From Coriolopsis trogii (Eukaryota > Basidiomycota > Agaricomycetes > Polyporales > Polyporaceae), in NCBI GenBank assembly GCA_020543525.1, contig JAHYIO010000033.1:1550001-1614000 (forward strand): a DNA stretch of 64,000 nt. The letters run 5' to 3'. The stretch's first letter is position 1; each line of letters starts with the position of its first letter. This document shows positions 35,288 through 46,675 of the stretch, piece by piece. A model generated the notes under the pieces. That model made no database searches and was not told the DNA's origin. It saw only the letters and a list, made by a program, of their open reading frames with translations. The translations under genes and the position numbers were made by a program.

Positions 35288-38200
35288 CTATGCAGCCCCG
35301 ATCCCGATCCTGACCGGGTTGTGGTAGTTTGCGCGCGTCTCCGAGTGGCACTTGTGGCACAACCACGAGCGTGCACCGGTCTGGGTGACGAAGTCGTGGA
35401 AGAAGGGCGAGAACTCGGTGTTGCAGCGGTAGCAACGCGGGTCCGCAGGCCCACCCGCTACCGTGCCCCCATTCCCATTCCCGCTCGGGATGCCATTGGA
35501 GGTGCCGTTGCTGTTGCCGTTGGATATGCCGTTGGCCACGCCGTTGGGCGCGCTGGGACCAGGGACGGGAGCGGGGGCAGGGGCGGGGGCGGAGGCAGGG
35601 AGGGGGCCGGCGCCGTTGGGAGGCGCGCTGCCCTCGGGCGTGGATGTGGCTGTGGAAGAGGTCGAGGTCGAGGTCGAGGCGGCGGCGTCGGCGTTCATCT
35701 CGAGGATCTTGTCGAGCCGCTGTGCTTTGCGGAGGAGGCCATGCGCCTTCTCGACCGCCGCCTGCTTGTAGTTCTTGCAATACACTTGTAGCGCCGTCTG
35801 TGGGTGAGTGAGGGGGCATGTGCGTTAGTGGTGCTCGGGCAAGGACGCTGGAAGCGAGGAGGACGGAGCACGGAAGGAGGGAGACGGACGGGGTGGGCGG
35901 AGATGAACGAATGCGACATGTGGGATGCTGCTACAATATAGTGTGAGTGACGTAGGACGTACCTCGCCGGCGTCGTTCATATCACAGATGTCGTACAGTT
36001 GCCGCTTGTGTCCGACGTGCCCTTTGCAGATGACAGATGGAACCATCGTGCCTGATTGGCCCTTGAACTCGACAACGGGGGTCGCTTCGCGACGCTGGTG
36101 CTTAGGCTGTAGAACGATAATGGATGGGGCGAGGTTGTGTAAGTACGAAGCGGCGCTCGATACACAGGGAGATCTCGGCGTACCTGCTGAAGCTCGAAGC
36201 CGAATTTGTGTCCCTGCTTGAGCGCACACGAGACGTGGAACTCCGCGGGGCACTCGCTGCACTGAATGACAGCTCCATCTTCGCGATCGCACAAGGTGCA
36301 GTTCTAGTAGGTAGTGGGTGATGTCAGCCGCCAATGCATATTGTCTCAGGTAATGCGTCTCCACGCTCTCACGTTCTGCCAGCGATACTGTGGTATCGCG
36401 CTGACGCCTTCCACAAGGCGCAGTCGCGACGCGTCCGAATACGTGATCTCCGGAATGAAGACCGAGCAGAGGACATGGACCCAGGCCTGGCCTTCTGTCG
36501 GCTTGCACGCGCGCAGGTATGAGTCGGGCGGGGGCACGAGCATCTTCTTCTTTGGGACCGCCCGTGTTCGTGGACAGAGCAGACAATCGGATATCTGCGT
36601 GAGCAAGCGCGATGAGTGAACAACCACAGTCGGTGTACAGGTGGTGCAAGCATACGAGTGATGCCTCCAACGTCTTCTCGTTCTGGCAGAGGTCGCATAC
36701 CCAAGACTCGTTTGTCGCTGGGTCAGGAATGATCCCACAAATACCGGCATGGACGCGGAACCCGCACTTGGTGCATCGCAACACCTTGCCCACTGGACCG
36801 TTCCGTTGGCATGCGACACAGCGTAGCAGTGGAGCCGAGGGTGGCGGTGGCGGTGTGGACTGTGTTGATCCAGCGGTCTGTGCAGACTGTTCCATAAGAC
36901 CTTTTTTTCTCGGATAGTAAAAGCCATAGATGGATTACCTTCGCTCGTTTGTTTGCGTTCCCGTTCAGAGGCGTTCCCTCCCGCTTATCCCCCGTCTTTG
37001 CCTTCACCACAGGTTCTTCGCGCACCGGCCGCACGTTGAGGTCTGCGTACTTGCGCCAGCTGAGGCCACAGTTGTCGCAGAGGACGTTGGTAGCTAAGCC
37101 CTTCGGTGCCTTCCACCAGGTGTCCGACTCGCGCGTGCGACACGCACCGCAGCTGTTGTGGCCCTTCTTGAGCTCCGTTACGATCGAACCCTCGTCATCG
37201 TCCGGCGTGGCCTCGCGCATTGTCACGTCCGCTTTCTCGTCAAGACCACTCGCTCGAGCTTTCCGTATGCGGATGTTCTCTTCCTTGAGTTTGGAGCTAA
37301 TAGACCTCAGTCAGTCTTAGCCCCCCATGACGAGACTGTAGGGCATACTTCTTCCAGTGACCGTAGAATCGAACAACCTCTGGCATTGTGCGAGTGTTCA
37401 CTTCTTCCCGTACGGCCCGGAGTTCGGCGCCGTGCATCTGGATCGCATCCTCGAAAGCAGCGACTTCATGATGACTCCAGTCCTTGTCAGTATACCGCGT
37501 CTCGTTTCTTTGGAACTGCAAGAAGAGTAAGCTACCATCGCCAGAAAGCGAGATGCAGAGCAATTTGACATACCTTCCGGAGGCGCATGGGCGAACGCAT
37601 GCTGACGGAGGCAAAGTCGCGCTTGTTGAGCCATGCCTCGGTAAGCCTGAAGGTAACCTCGGTAAGCCAGTCAACGCTGGACCGCAATGTGTCGTTGCGG
37701 GTGAGCATCGACTTTTGCTTCTCGACTACATGATCATTAGCGCTGGTTATAGACGCCGAGTTACGTGACACTCACGTGCTTCCACTGCATGCAAACAGGC
37801 GTAAATAAGGGATGCCACAGAAAGAACGAGTCGCGCACCTTCCTCTGGCGACATTTCGTTGACAAGACTCAAGACTTCGATGGTTGTGTCTCCTCCCCGC
37901 TCTTCGATGTCTGCGTACCATATGAGCCTGTGTCAGATATGTTTCGTGCTAGCTCTGCGTACCAGGAGGCCTGTCTGCGGTCCCGGGCGCGGCTGGCACG
38001 TTGGCCTGGTACTTGGGGCCAACACGGGTGGCAGCTCGTGGGAAGATCAAGTCGTCTGGGTCTGTGTCCAAGTTTAGCAACTCCAGTCCGTCTCTCTCCC
38101 CGCGCGACGACGGCCCAACACGTACCGAGGGTATCTTCCGCAAACGTGTACAGCCTGTGCCCCAGATCCAGTGTCAGTTGCAGCTCAGCCTCCCCATCGC

Positions 38201-39357
38201 CGCTCAGCCGTGTCGACGCCGACTCACCCAAAGTATCTGAACGGCCACATCTTGAAGTGCTTGATCTCCACGCTCTCCTCCTTCTCGGCCAGCACCCGGT
38301 CCTTCCTTGGGCGTCCCCGCCCGCGGGCTGCAGGCGCGTTCGTCTTGGGCTTCGGCGCGACCGGCGTGTGATGCCGCACGTCGTGCCCTTCGACCTCTTC
38401 TTCGTGTGCACGCGAGCACGGCGCGCACGTCCACCCATACCCGCGGCTCGGCTTCGACAGCATCGGCGGCGTCACGCACTCCATGTGGAAGAACTTCTTG
38501 CATCTGTCGCACTGCAACGACTCGGCGCTGTGTATGTGCGCGCGCGTTTGCGTCGTCATTGGCACGGGCGGTGAGATCGCATCATCACTCTATCAGCATA
38601 TCGTGCACAAGGCGCGCGGGAGGACGGGGGCGGAGACGCTACTCACGGTGGGGTCCACTTCTCGCACGTCTCGCACAGGCGAAGATCGTCCGTCAGGTCC
38701 GGGACGACTTCCCGTTCTGCTACAATGTACTCGTAGCGCGAAATGAGCACGTCCCGGATGTGTTGCGGCACTGTCCAATTGCATCCGTCAGCCCAGTCTC
38801 CTGCGCGCTCTCAGAAATCGCACACCCAAGCGCGCCACCCACAGTTGCGTACGCTCGTCGCGGAAATGACCTCAAAGTCCTTCCTGAGCCACGGGTCAAA
38901 CAGCCGCGTGAAGTAGAACCTGTCCGGCCGCTTCTTCCAGCCCGCAAGGTCGGATATCCTGTCACGGTGGTGCACGAAGCATTTCGAGCGCAGCTGGCTG
39001 ACCTCGCACACCTCTGAATATATCGCGGCGAGCAGGAGGCGCGAGTCCGCCACCGTGCGGTCCGAGACGTCGCTCGGGCGATAATACCAGGCCAGGCGGA
39101 CGCGAGTGATCGGTTTGTTGCGTTTCCCGTCCTTGTCGAACGTGGGCGTGCCCTGCGCTGGCAGGAATTCCATTATTCGCGCGATGGAGTACGGCGTGCC
39201 GTCACGCACTCCCCAACTGGGGGAACAGTAGACATGGTCTGTTGAGGGAGGGAATTATTCGACTGGACACCTACGAACGGAAGAGAGATGGTTTACCATT
39301 GACTTTGACCTCTTCGCCATTTTTCAGGGGGATCGTGAACGGCTCGGGGTCAGACAT
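35288..39357 (-). CDS. snt2: Snt2-like chromatin protein (BAH, PHD, ELM2/SANT, GATA finger, PHD/ePHD)
   Basis: The start MSDPEPFTIPLKNGEEVKVN (ATG at 39357) leads into a BAH domain (about 38850-39240: SIARIMEFLP, VRLAWYYRPSDVSDRTVADS, DLAGWKKRPDRFYFTRLFDP). A PHD finger follows (CDRCKKFFHMECVTPP, about 38470-38530). Next are an ELM2-like region and a SANT domain (KDWSHHEVAAFEDAIQMHGA with RFYGHWKK, about 37340-37480). A GATA-type zinc finger is present (CGACRTRESDTWWKAP, LCDNCGLSWRKYADLNVRP, about 37040-37160). Then come another PHD (about 36700-36830) and an extended PHD (CLLCPRTRAVP, WVHVLCSVFIPEITYSD, CDREDGAVIQCSECPAEFH). The C-terminus has one more Cys4 finger (CYRCNTEFSPFF, CHKCHSE). 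Snt2 proteins read modified histone H3 and work with histone deacetylases and E3 ubiquitin ligase activity in stress response. Many short introns occur; internal exon borders are approximate. Confidence 0.87.
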
Positions 39358-40922
39358 CGTGGGAGGCGCCGAGGAGGGTGGTGGGTCTGTGCGTCAAGCG
39401 CTGAAGCGATGGCGTGGAGGGTTGGTGAGAGGAATGAAACCCTGCAGGGGTATATTTAGAAATATGATAGGGATGCGTATGGGCCTCTGGAGGCCGGCAG
39501 AGGGTGGGAGAGATTATTCGTGGTAGTGGTTGAGGGGGAAGATGGTGGAGGGAATGGGATCTGCGTCAGTACGATAGCTAGCGCCTGTTGGAAGCGAGGG
39601 CGGGAGAGAAGAGGGGGCAGAAATCGGCTGGAGGGGGTGTGAGAAATGCTGTGTCGGTCGCCGCAGCCTCCCGACGGAGAGATGTACCTCGAGAGAATAT
39701 TTATGAGGGGTTGTGGACGGAGGGGATATTTACGGGGGAGAGGGGAGGATGATGAGGGTCGGAGAAAGAGGTTCAGGTCCACAAACGGCTGGGATCTGCT
39801 CGCTGAATGGTAAGATTCAACTCCGACGCTCCCTGCGCGGAACCTCCTGGCCCACTGCCTCTCAGGCGCCCTCCTCCATCCTACCACCGTCCATCTTGCG
39901 AACTACTGGCAAAATTTATGCTGGACCCTCTTCCCGACCTCATCGTTTTTCTTTAAGATCATCCAAGACATTTTTGTCCACCCATACAAGCCACAACAAC
40001 GGTAGCGTTGCAACCTGCTTTGTCTTCCCCCCTCCCCCAAGTCTATTCTCCGCTGGAGTGATGTCTCGATGAAGCATATGCCCTATCTGTTTCTCTGCCC
40101 AGGCATGGCTGCTTCCCGACAAACCCAAGCCCGCGTTGGTTCGTTAGGGAGAGATCTGGGCGCAGTGTGCGGCCGACACACGCTGCAACTCGACGCCGAT
40201 TCGGAAGAGTGCGACCGTTGAGGAAGCACCGGCTTCTACCGAACGGCACCTCGGCTGTCACCGGCGGGACAGAAGCGGTAGTGTCGAATGTCTTTCTGAC
40301 ATTTCCTTGCAGACTCGGGTTCATGCATGAGCTGTTTAGAGCAGTGAGCGCAGGAACCGTTCCTTATCACGCCGGACTGAATGTCTCGCAGGCTATATGT
40401 CGAGATACTACTTGCACAACCTGAATTGTGTGCCAGGTTAGAGGTCTCTATCTCACGAGCATACTATATATTATGAGGCTACAAATATGTGCGTTGCCTG
40501 TGGACGTGACATGCGAGGGCGCATGCATGATATAGTTGACTGACGACAGTGGAGATGCATACGTAGGGCACGTCGCTCTGGCACTCCAAAGTCTCCCGCT
40601 TATCGATCGGTAAGAAGCAGCTTGACTGTGGAACATACGTGACTCGCTCGCATTGTGATAGAAGTTCGCATCCTGGAGACTCCCTGTACAAGCCCTTCGA
40701 AGGGGTCGAGCATGAATAAGATAGATAATGGCGTGGTCATATGTAGTATCGGACTATCCCAGACACAATCCCTACGACGTCCCGCGGCTCCAATCGATGT
40801 GAGGAGTCAAAAGGCGACAGTGTGTTACTATCATGGGAGAAGCGTCCTTGTCTCGCAACCGTCCTGAACACAGACAAAAACTCTTCACATACAAATATAC
40901 ATCCGCACTCAAACTCAATGCC
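39358..40922. other. 1.6-kb intergenic region
   Basis: The part next to snt2 (39358-39900) is strongly strand-asymmetric: purine-rich GGAGGG-type runs on the plus strand, meaning pyrimidine-rich in the snt2 sense, as expected of a fungal promoter or leader. From 40050 to 40920 no frame has protein motifs. The 3' end of the SRPBCC gene falls at the right edge. Confidence 0.45.
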
Positions 40923-41525
40923 TCAGGACTGCCCGAACAACGTATGGTACGCTGCCATATGTGCCTGGTGGCCCTTTGTCGTCTCCCTTTGCACGATCGG
41001 ACGTAGCAATGCGCTACACTTCCCCTCAATACGCTCCATGACGCGCGTCTTCCCATCCGGGACCTCTTCGAACGTCCTGAGCTTCCAGACCAGGACCCCT
41101 TGGTCGGCCTCGCTCTCGTAGAGCGCGACGCGGGCAGAAGCGTCCCAAGTGAGCGTTCCCACAATGACGACGTCGCGCTTGACCATACCGAAGACGAGAG
41201 GGATGGTTTCCGTCAGCGAGAAGTGCAGGCGGGGTAGGCGACGAGTAGTAGAGGCATCGGAGTTCTCTCCGGCAGCAATCGCTGGCTGCGTCCGCACCGC
41301 CAGGTCCTTCAACTCCTCGTTCGGGGCTAGCTCCACTTCGTCCTGTTCGAGCATCCCGAAGCGTGTGCAGAGCGCGGACAGCCGGGTCACCCGCTCTGCC
41401 CCATCATTGGTACCGATGATACTGAAGACCTCGTCTAGAGGGCGGTCGATGACGACGCTGTGCTCGGCGGAGAAGTTTGGGACAAAGCCTGGGGCACGAG
41501 AGGATGTTGCTGACGAGTTTGTCAT
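40923..41525 (-). CDS. SRPBCC/START-like fold protein of unknown function
   Basis: Intronless 200-residue protein starting MTNSSATSSR. After a short disordered N-terminus, the pattern AEHSVVIDRPLDEVFSIIG opens an SRPBCC-type helix-grip domain. A central LHFSLTETIPLVFGMVKRDV segment, the strands VVIVGTLTWDASARVALYES and VLVWKLRTFEEVPDGKTRV follow, and a final helix ends QAHMAAYHTLFGQS. The fold forms a hydrophobic pocket and is shared by polyketide cyclases, START lipid carriers and coenzyme Q-binding proteins, but no catalytic signature is visible. The length suits a stand-alone domain. It is divergent from the rds3 gene, 249 bases away. I infer lipid or small-molecule binding only from the fold. 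Confidence 0.6.
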   Translation of the reverse strand: MTNSSATSSRAPGFVPNFSAEHSVVIDRPLDEVFSIIGTNDGAERVTRLSALCTRFGMLEQDEVELAPNEELKDLAVRTQPAIAAGENSDASTTRRLPRLHFSLTETIPLVFGMVKRDVVIVGTLTWDASARVALYESEADQGVLVWKLRTFEEVPDGKTRVMERIEGKCSALLRPIVQRETTKGHQAHMAAYHTLFGQS

Positions 41526-41774
41526 CGTGATCCGTAGTGCGCAATCCGGGGTACAGCGGGTAGATGAACGTGGAATGTAGCAGATCTTAGAAAGCGTTGA
41601 GGCGAGTGCTGCGAGTCGCGCCGACGGTTCAGTAAGGCGCTTATCCAGATCCCTCCTGATGACTAAGCATTACACTTCGCGAACCGAGGAGAACGGGGCA
41701 GGAGGCGCCTCCAGCTTGGTCAGTGTCTTAACCTTTCTCCTCCATCATCTTCACCTCCATTCTCCTGTGCAGCC

Positions 41775-42391
41775 ATGTCCAAGCATCATCCGGGTATGTT
41801 CTTTGCCTTCGCTGCCGGAATTATAACGCTAAAACACTTTCCAAGATCTCATCATGTGCAGGCGACAACCTGGCATAGGTACGTCGGTCACAATTCGAAC
41901 GGTGGACTTATGCTGACATGTTGCACGTAGCTATCGGTCGTCTGTGTGAGAAATGCGACGGGAAATGGTGCGCCGCCTTCACTATATGCGCCGCTTGGAC
42001 GTCTGACTAACTGGCCTCCGCATGAATAGCCCTGTCTGTGATTCCTACGTACGCCCAGAGACCCTTGTTCGCATCTGTGACGAATGCAACTTTGGCACTT
42101 ACGGAGGACGGTGCATCATCTGTGGATCCCCCGGTACGTCTACTCGGCGTTTCAACGCACATATTGATTCGTACTCACATGGTCTCTCAGGTATCTCCGA
42201 CGCGTACTATTGTGCTGAGTGTACGAGACTAGAGAAGGATCGTGACGGGTGTCCAAAGATTGTCAACCTTGGGGCAAGTAGAACAGATCTGTTCTATGAG
42301 AGGCGTCGTCTAGGTATGTCATCAGACCTTTGTTGTTCGACATACGCTGACCTCTTGTTCACTTTCACTTGAAGGTTTCAAAAAGGGCTAA
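41775..42391 (+). CDS. rds3: Rds3/PHF5A, zinc-finger subunit of the SF3b splicing complex
   Basis: Six short exons join to a protein of about 110 residues that matches human PHF5A nearly end to end. It starts [16 protein letters not shown], contains the CxxC knuckles [29 protein letters not shown] and [18 protein letters not shown], and ends [15 protein letters not shown]. Introns have clean ends (for example gtatgt near 41793 and gtacgt near 42133). The protein folds as a zinc-bound trefoil knot inside SF3b, contacting SF3B1 where the branch-point adenosine is held; it is essential in yeasts. Conservation of all the Cys pairs argues that the gene is functional. It is convergent with the DUF6533 gene (186 bases between stop codons). 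Confidence 0.97.
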
Positions 42392-42577
42392 TCATCGAGA
42401 TATTCATGTATCATACGTTCGTCCGTTCACTACACATTCTGCATGCTGTCCTGTACAATTATCCTTTCGTGGTACACCACTGCCTCAAGTTCAACGCGAC
42501 ATTTAGGCTGTCAGCCATTTCGCGGCCAACCCTTCGGGTACCCTTCAGAAGATAACTCTGTTCTATGCTCTCCATGG

Positions 42578-44408
42578 CTACCCGGACATAGAGCTCTTCT
42601 CTACTCTGCGGATGTCGTGAACGGGCGAGGACGGGGTTTCAGTCTCCTCATTCTCCACACAGGTAGCCGCACCCGCGACCCTGGTATGGGGTGAGTAAAG
42701 CCAATCCTCGTCTTCATCCCCATCTCCACCCGGCATATGTGGCTCAAGGGAAGCATCCAGCGACCCGACGACCCTTGCGAAGTTTAGCGTGGTGGCTGCA
42801 TCAGACGACTCTGCGGTGAAAACCGTGCCACTCCCATTCGAGTGTTTCGCGGCTTGCAGATCAAGCAGGAAGCGCGAGACCAGGATGCTTGTAATGCTGT
42901 TCGGATTCAAGGGAAGGTGTAAGTCAGGCACACGAAGGGGCTGCAAGCAAGGCGAGAGCTAGCTTACGGTTCGATGAAGGTCGTTACGAGGCTGGAGAAC
43001 TGGATAGCTGTGTTCGGCCCGATCTGTGCGTGCATCGGGGACGTGTCGTGAGACACAGTACCCAGAATCAACGTTTTCGTGGTGTGCTTACTGTGGCTAG
43101 GGAGAAGACGAGGTCGAGGATGTTGAGGAGCATCATCGCGCTAGTTATATTTGGGTTTTGTGGCACGGATGCAAGCGGCGTATTGACATACAAGAAGTAA
43201 GTTGTCCCTGTCGCCGGACATTGAAGTCAGAAGATAGCCAGCAATCGTTGTGGCGGCGAAAGAAAAACCCCAGTACTTACCATCCAAGAGAACGATGTTC
43301 GTCAATGTCAGCCCACGCTGACGAAACGTCCCCCGCCTATAGGTCGTGTACCAAGTGACCAAGATGACAATCACCTCTGCCACGATGAAAGACACCCTGA
43401 TACAGATGTCGACTAAGACCAGAATATGAGTGGGATTACGACACCGAGTGGACATATCAACGCACATCTGAGTTGCACAAACAAAGCATGAGTCGGACAT
43501 GAAGAAGGGACGGAGCAGGAACGTACATATGGCCTTGTTGCGCATTGCTGTTCTCGACTTCCCCGCACCCGAATGTCGGATCCACTTCTCCGCGCACTTT
43601 CCACAAGAAAAACCTAGCCTATGATGCCACCTTGAATTACCCCGACCTCTTAAACGCTTGCAGGTGTCCAAATATAAGTACTCACATATTTCAAAGTGAA
43701 TGGAACGAGCGAGAGGAGGAGGACGAACGTCCCAAGAACATATGACCTGCTGAGCGCGAAGGTGCGCAGTCCTGCGAAGGCTTCACGTCCATCGCGGTCA
43801 GTATACTACGCAAACGACGTCGAGGATCCCTGGCACATCCAGAACATCGACTCACTTGCCCAAGGTAGGTACTGTAGGTCCCCCACGTTCGACGAAGCGC
43901 TTGCCATCAAGGCGCAGCTGATGAAAGCCAGGTTAGTCAATGTCCGAGTCGGTTCCGAGGACTCGACGTGAATGACGCCTACGACTGTGGGGCGAGCCTT
44001 GAGTTCTCTTGTCGCTATGGATTCACACAAAGCATTGCACTTACTCTCGTTGTAAGTGGGGCCCAGTAAACTGCGCCGAGGATGTTGTTCAACAGGAAGA
44101 TGTAGCGGTTCATGGCGAACAACAGCGACGCGCCAGTCACTTTGCGGCGCCAGAAAAAGCGGTATTCGCGCCCGAATGTGATGAGATGCTCGAAGACAGC
44201 GAGCGCTGTCAATACGGAGTCAGGAACCCCAACTGCGGTCCTCCTAGGACAGCCTACATACTCAGTACTGCAGCGTCGCAGTATTCCTCCAGCTGACTGC
44301 GGAGAACAGATGAGTCGAGTCAAGTTAAGAAGACATGCGTTGTACTCACAAAGCGGGATACTCGGAGATAACTACGCCGGGTGCGGGGACGTAGGTACTA
44401 TTGCTCAT
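42578..44408 (-). CDS. DUF6533 multi-pass membrane protein
   Basis: From the ATG at 44408 the protein starts MSNSTYVPAPGVVISEYPAF, then QLEEYCDAAVL across an intron with a gtgagt donor. The DUF6533 signature follows: LAVFEHLITFGREYRFFWRR, KVTGASLLFAMNRYIFLLNN and ILGAVYWAP. The next exons give DLQYLPWA, GLRTFALSRSYVLGTFVLLL and SLVPFTLKY. The later helix is RVSFIVAEVIVILVTWYTTY, then RRGTFRQRGLTLTNIVLLDG. The tail begins ITSILVSRFLLDLQAAKHSN and includes TLNFARVVGSLDASLEP and an acidic GGDGDEDEDW stretch, ending KSSMSG. About seven membrane segments are expected. The splice pattern after QLEEYC and before LAVFEH is the same as in the member at 23075-24907, supporting a common origin. Family function is not known. 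Confidence 0.8.
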
Positions 44409-45199
44409 GGCGGTCTGTACCAAGTGTACGGAGAGATATGGAGGAACTGCGGTAGACGAGCAAAGGTAGGCTCATATACTTATAGCCCGTATGGTATTAG
44501 GTTCGACGAACCAGCGCCGCAGGGCTCCAAAGCAATGCATATATCGGGCGAGGCATTCGTGCTTCCTGATATTCCATATCCTCTGGTATTCACCTTTGGG
44601 ACGGTTTCGCGCATATTATGCGCTGCGAAGTAGGCGTTCCGCACCCGAACGGTTCTTGAAGCAACTGGCAAGGCTTCTTATCATGAACTTTCTCCATGGA
44701 AGGAGATAACATTCAACATGCGTTGGTGAGTCCAAAGGTCCCGCAAACCAGCTTACAAGATGACTCACAAGAATTAATTACACCATCCATTGCGGTGTGC
44801 ACGTAGGCATGGTGAGCACGAATACGAAGTGCTCTCACTGTCTTACTATATTAAGTCCATCGAAAAGACAAGTTCAAAAGAGACATCAGTGACTCTCTCT
44901 GTTCTGAGCCGACGCTGGCGTCTGAGTTCGTGGGCTGAGCGTTAGAGGCAGAGCAAGGGTGTCGTACTGTGGCAGGTCGTCTTAGCGCCCGGAGAAAAGG
45001 TCCGATGCGGCACGGGCGTCTCAGTTACCAAACTGGGCGGCCTACAACAAGGGACGACTTACAAACTGAACCCTGACTCACGCACTGTATGAGCAATATG
45101 AATACGTATACTATTATCTGCTGTAAGACGACGTTAGAAACGACCCTGCCTGGATTATTAAACACACATGCACCTGAGGACACTTATGAGATGCACACG
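44409..45199. other. intergenic region, no gene seen
   Basis: About 790 bases upstream of the DUF6533 gene and downstream of the first acyltransferase-like gene. Short frames are present without family motifs. The DUF6533 promoter should be at the left side. Confidence 0.45.
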
Positions 45200-46675
45200 C
45201 TATCGTCCAGTCAATACCTCCATCCCCTCTGCAAACTGCTTCACAAATTCCTCCGCGAAGCTGCGATAGACTGCACCCTTCCCCCAGGTGATTGTCACAC
45301 CCAAACCACCCGCACCGGTCCCGCAAACATTCAGCTTGAGCGCGGACCCGAGGGTCGCGTCCGCCTGGCAGAACAGCGTGTCTTCGATGCGCCACGTCCA
45401 CGAGCCGTTCTCCGCTGCAGCTACAGATGGGAACGTGCCGAGGTTGGACAGCTCGAGCCCGCATGCGCGTCTCTGTCCGAGCTGCTCGAGGTAAAATCTC
45501 TCGTACTTGCCGTCGAGGAACTTGAGCAGTCCGACGCTAGAATGGGAGCGCGGTGCCTCGCGCTTGAGCGTTGCGGAAAGTGACGCGGCGGTGTCCCATG
45601 GGAAGCTGTCGACGGAGATGGTCGCTGGCGGCGCGCACGGCAGACGGTGCGGGCCCTCACGCCAGGAGACGTGATTGCAAATCGCGGTCGGTGGGGTGTT
45701 GGTGTATTTTCGGAGGGAGATGGGAATGATCGAAGGGATAGTCTTGTACTTCTTCGTCCTCTTTCTGTCTGCACCCGCGGGCGACGGATTGAGGAGGCGA
45801 GAGAAGATAACGAGCGCGAGCGTGTGCAACACACCCGTCAGCGTCGTCTTGTGTGCCCGTGCGAGTTGAAGGAGGGAGGAGGCTTCTTGAGGGCTGTATG
45901 AGAGGATGCGGACCGTCGTCTGGAGGGTGAGCTGCTTGGGTACTGGGTACCCTGTCCATGTCGTGGATTTCACAAACAAGAAGGGAAATGCAGTCTTAGC
46001 GAGCTCGCGAAGGGTTACACCCAATCGCGGCGACACGTCAAGCGCGTCCTCTATCGCAGGGGGTATCGAGCCGTCTTGCAAGGAAGAGCTCACCAGCCCT
46101 GTATGCTCGGATCTAGGTTCCGGTGTCGTATTGAGTGCCGTCAGGAGAGCATGGTGGAATGCGAGCCCGCTCTGTCCATCTCCGAGAGTGTGATCGTACG
46201 CAAAGACGACGGTGCCGTCCCGTAGAGCAAGTAGCCGCCAAAGCGGCATGTCTTCTGGGAATTCCATAGGGCGCACGAACACCTCTTCCAACACGGTGGG
46301 TAAGCCTTCGATGTCCTTGTCCACAAACGTCACAACCCTATTCAGGTCCACCACCGGTATGAGAAGCCATGTCTGGGGAGAGGTCAGAGGAGGAAGGCGA
46401 GCGGCAAGTGCTGGATGTTTGTGAATGACTTGTTCCAGCGCGGCAAAGAGTATGGCCTTCGACAGGGAGTGTTCTCCAGCCTTCACATACTTCGCCGTAT
46501 TGGTGACATAGGCATTGAGGTCGAGTCGACTGCGACAGTTGAACCACTGTTCCAGCCGTCCTGGGAGCGCATTGGAACTCCAAGCATTTAGGAACGAAAA
46601 CGGTGACTCACCTGCTTGACGAAGACGCTGACCTGCATCTCCCCGTTCGTCCGAAGCTCCTTTAGCTATCTCCAT
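45200..46675 (-). CDS. alcohol-acetyltransferase-like protein, paralogue 1
   Basis: Start chosen at 46675 (MEIAKGASDERGDAGQRLRQ) because it gives an N-terminus like those of its paralogues; ATG 46720 lies upstream in the same frame. An in-frame-readable intron follows the codons LRQAG (gtgagt near 46612 to a cccag acceptor near 46562), after which RLEQWFNCRSRLDLNAYV begins. The acyltransferase HxxxDG motif is YDHTLGDGQSGLAFHH. Other family blocks are LPPLTSPQTWLLIPVVDLNR, TLTGVLHTLALVIFSRLL, IPISLRKYTNTPPTAICNHV, LELSNLGTF and a final GTGAGGLGVTITWGKGAV. The fold is that of condensation-type, CoA-dependent acyltransferases (yeast Atf1-like AATases), where the His of HxxxDG is the general base. 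Substrate is unknown; volatile esters or O-acylated secondary metabolites are possible. It is the downstream member of a three-gene tandem on this strand. Confidence 0.85.
   Translation of the reverse strand: MEIAKGASDERGDAGQRLRQAGESPFSFLNAWSSNALPGRLEQWFNCRSRLDLNAYVTNTAKYVKAGEHSLSKAILFAALEQVIHKHPALAARLPPLTSPQTWLLIPVVDLNRVVTFVDKDIEGLPTVLEEVFVRPMEFPEDMPLWRLLALRDGTVVFAYDHTLGDGQSGLAFHHALLTALNTTPEPRSEHTGLVSSSLQDGSIPPAIEDALDVSPRLGVTLRELAKTAFPFLFVKSTTWTGYPVPKQLTLQTTVRILSYSPQEASSLLQLARAHKTTLTGVLHTLALVIFSRLLNPSPAGADRKRTKKYKTIPSIIPISLRKYTNTPPTAICNHVSWREGPHRLPCAPPATISVDSFPWDTAASLSATLKREAPRSHSSVGLLKFLDGKYERFYLEQLGQRRACGLELSNLGTFPSVAAAENGSWTWRIEDTLFCQADATLGSALKLNVCGTGAGGLGVTITWGKGAVYRSFAEEFVKQFAEGMEVLTGR

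Noticed and set aside
35267..35791. 174-codon plus-strand Gly/Val/Arg-rich frame
   Set aside because: It is the complement of the Ala/Pro/Ser-rich C-terminal part of the Snt2-like gene and has only simple repeats.
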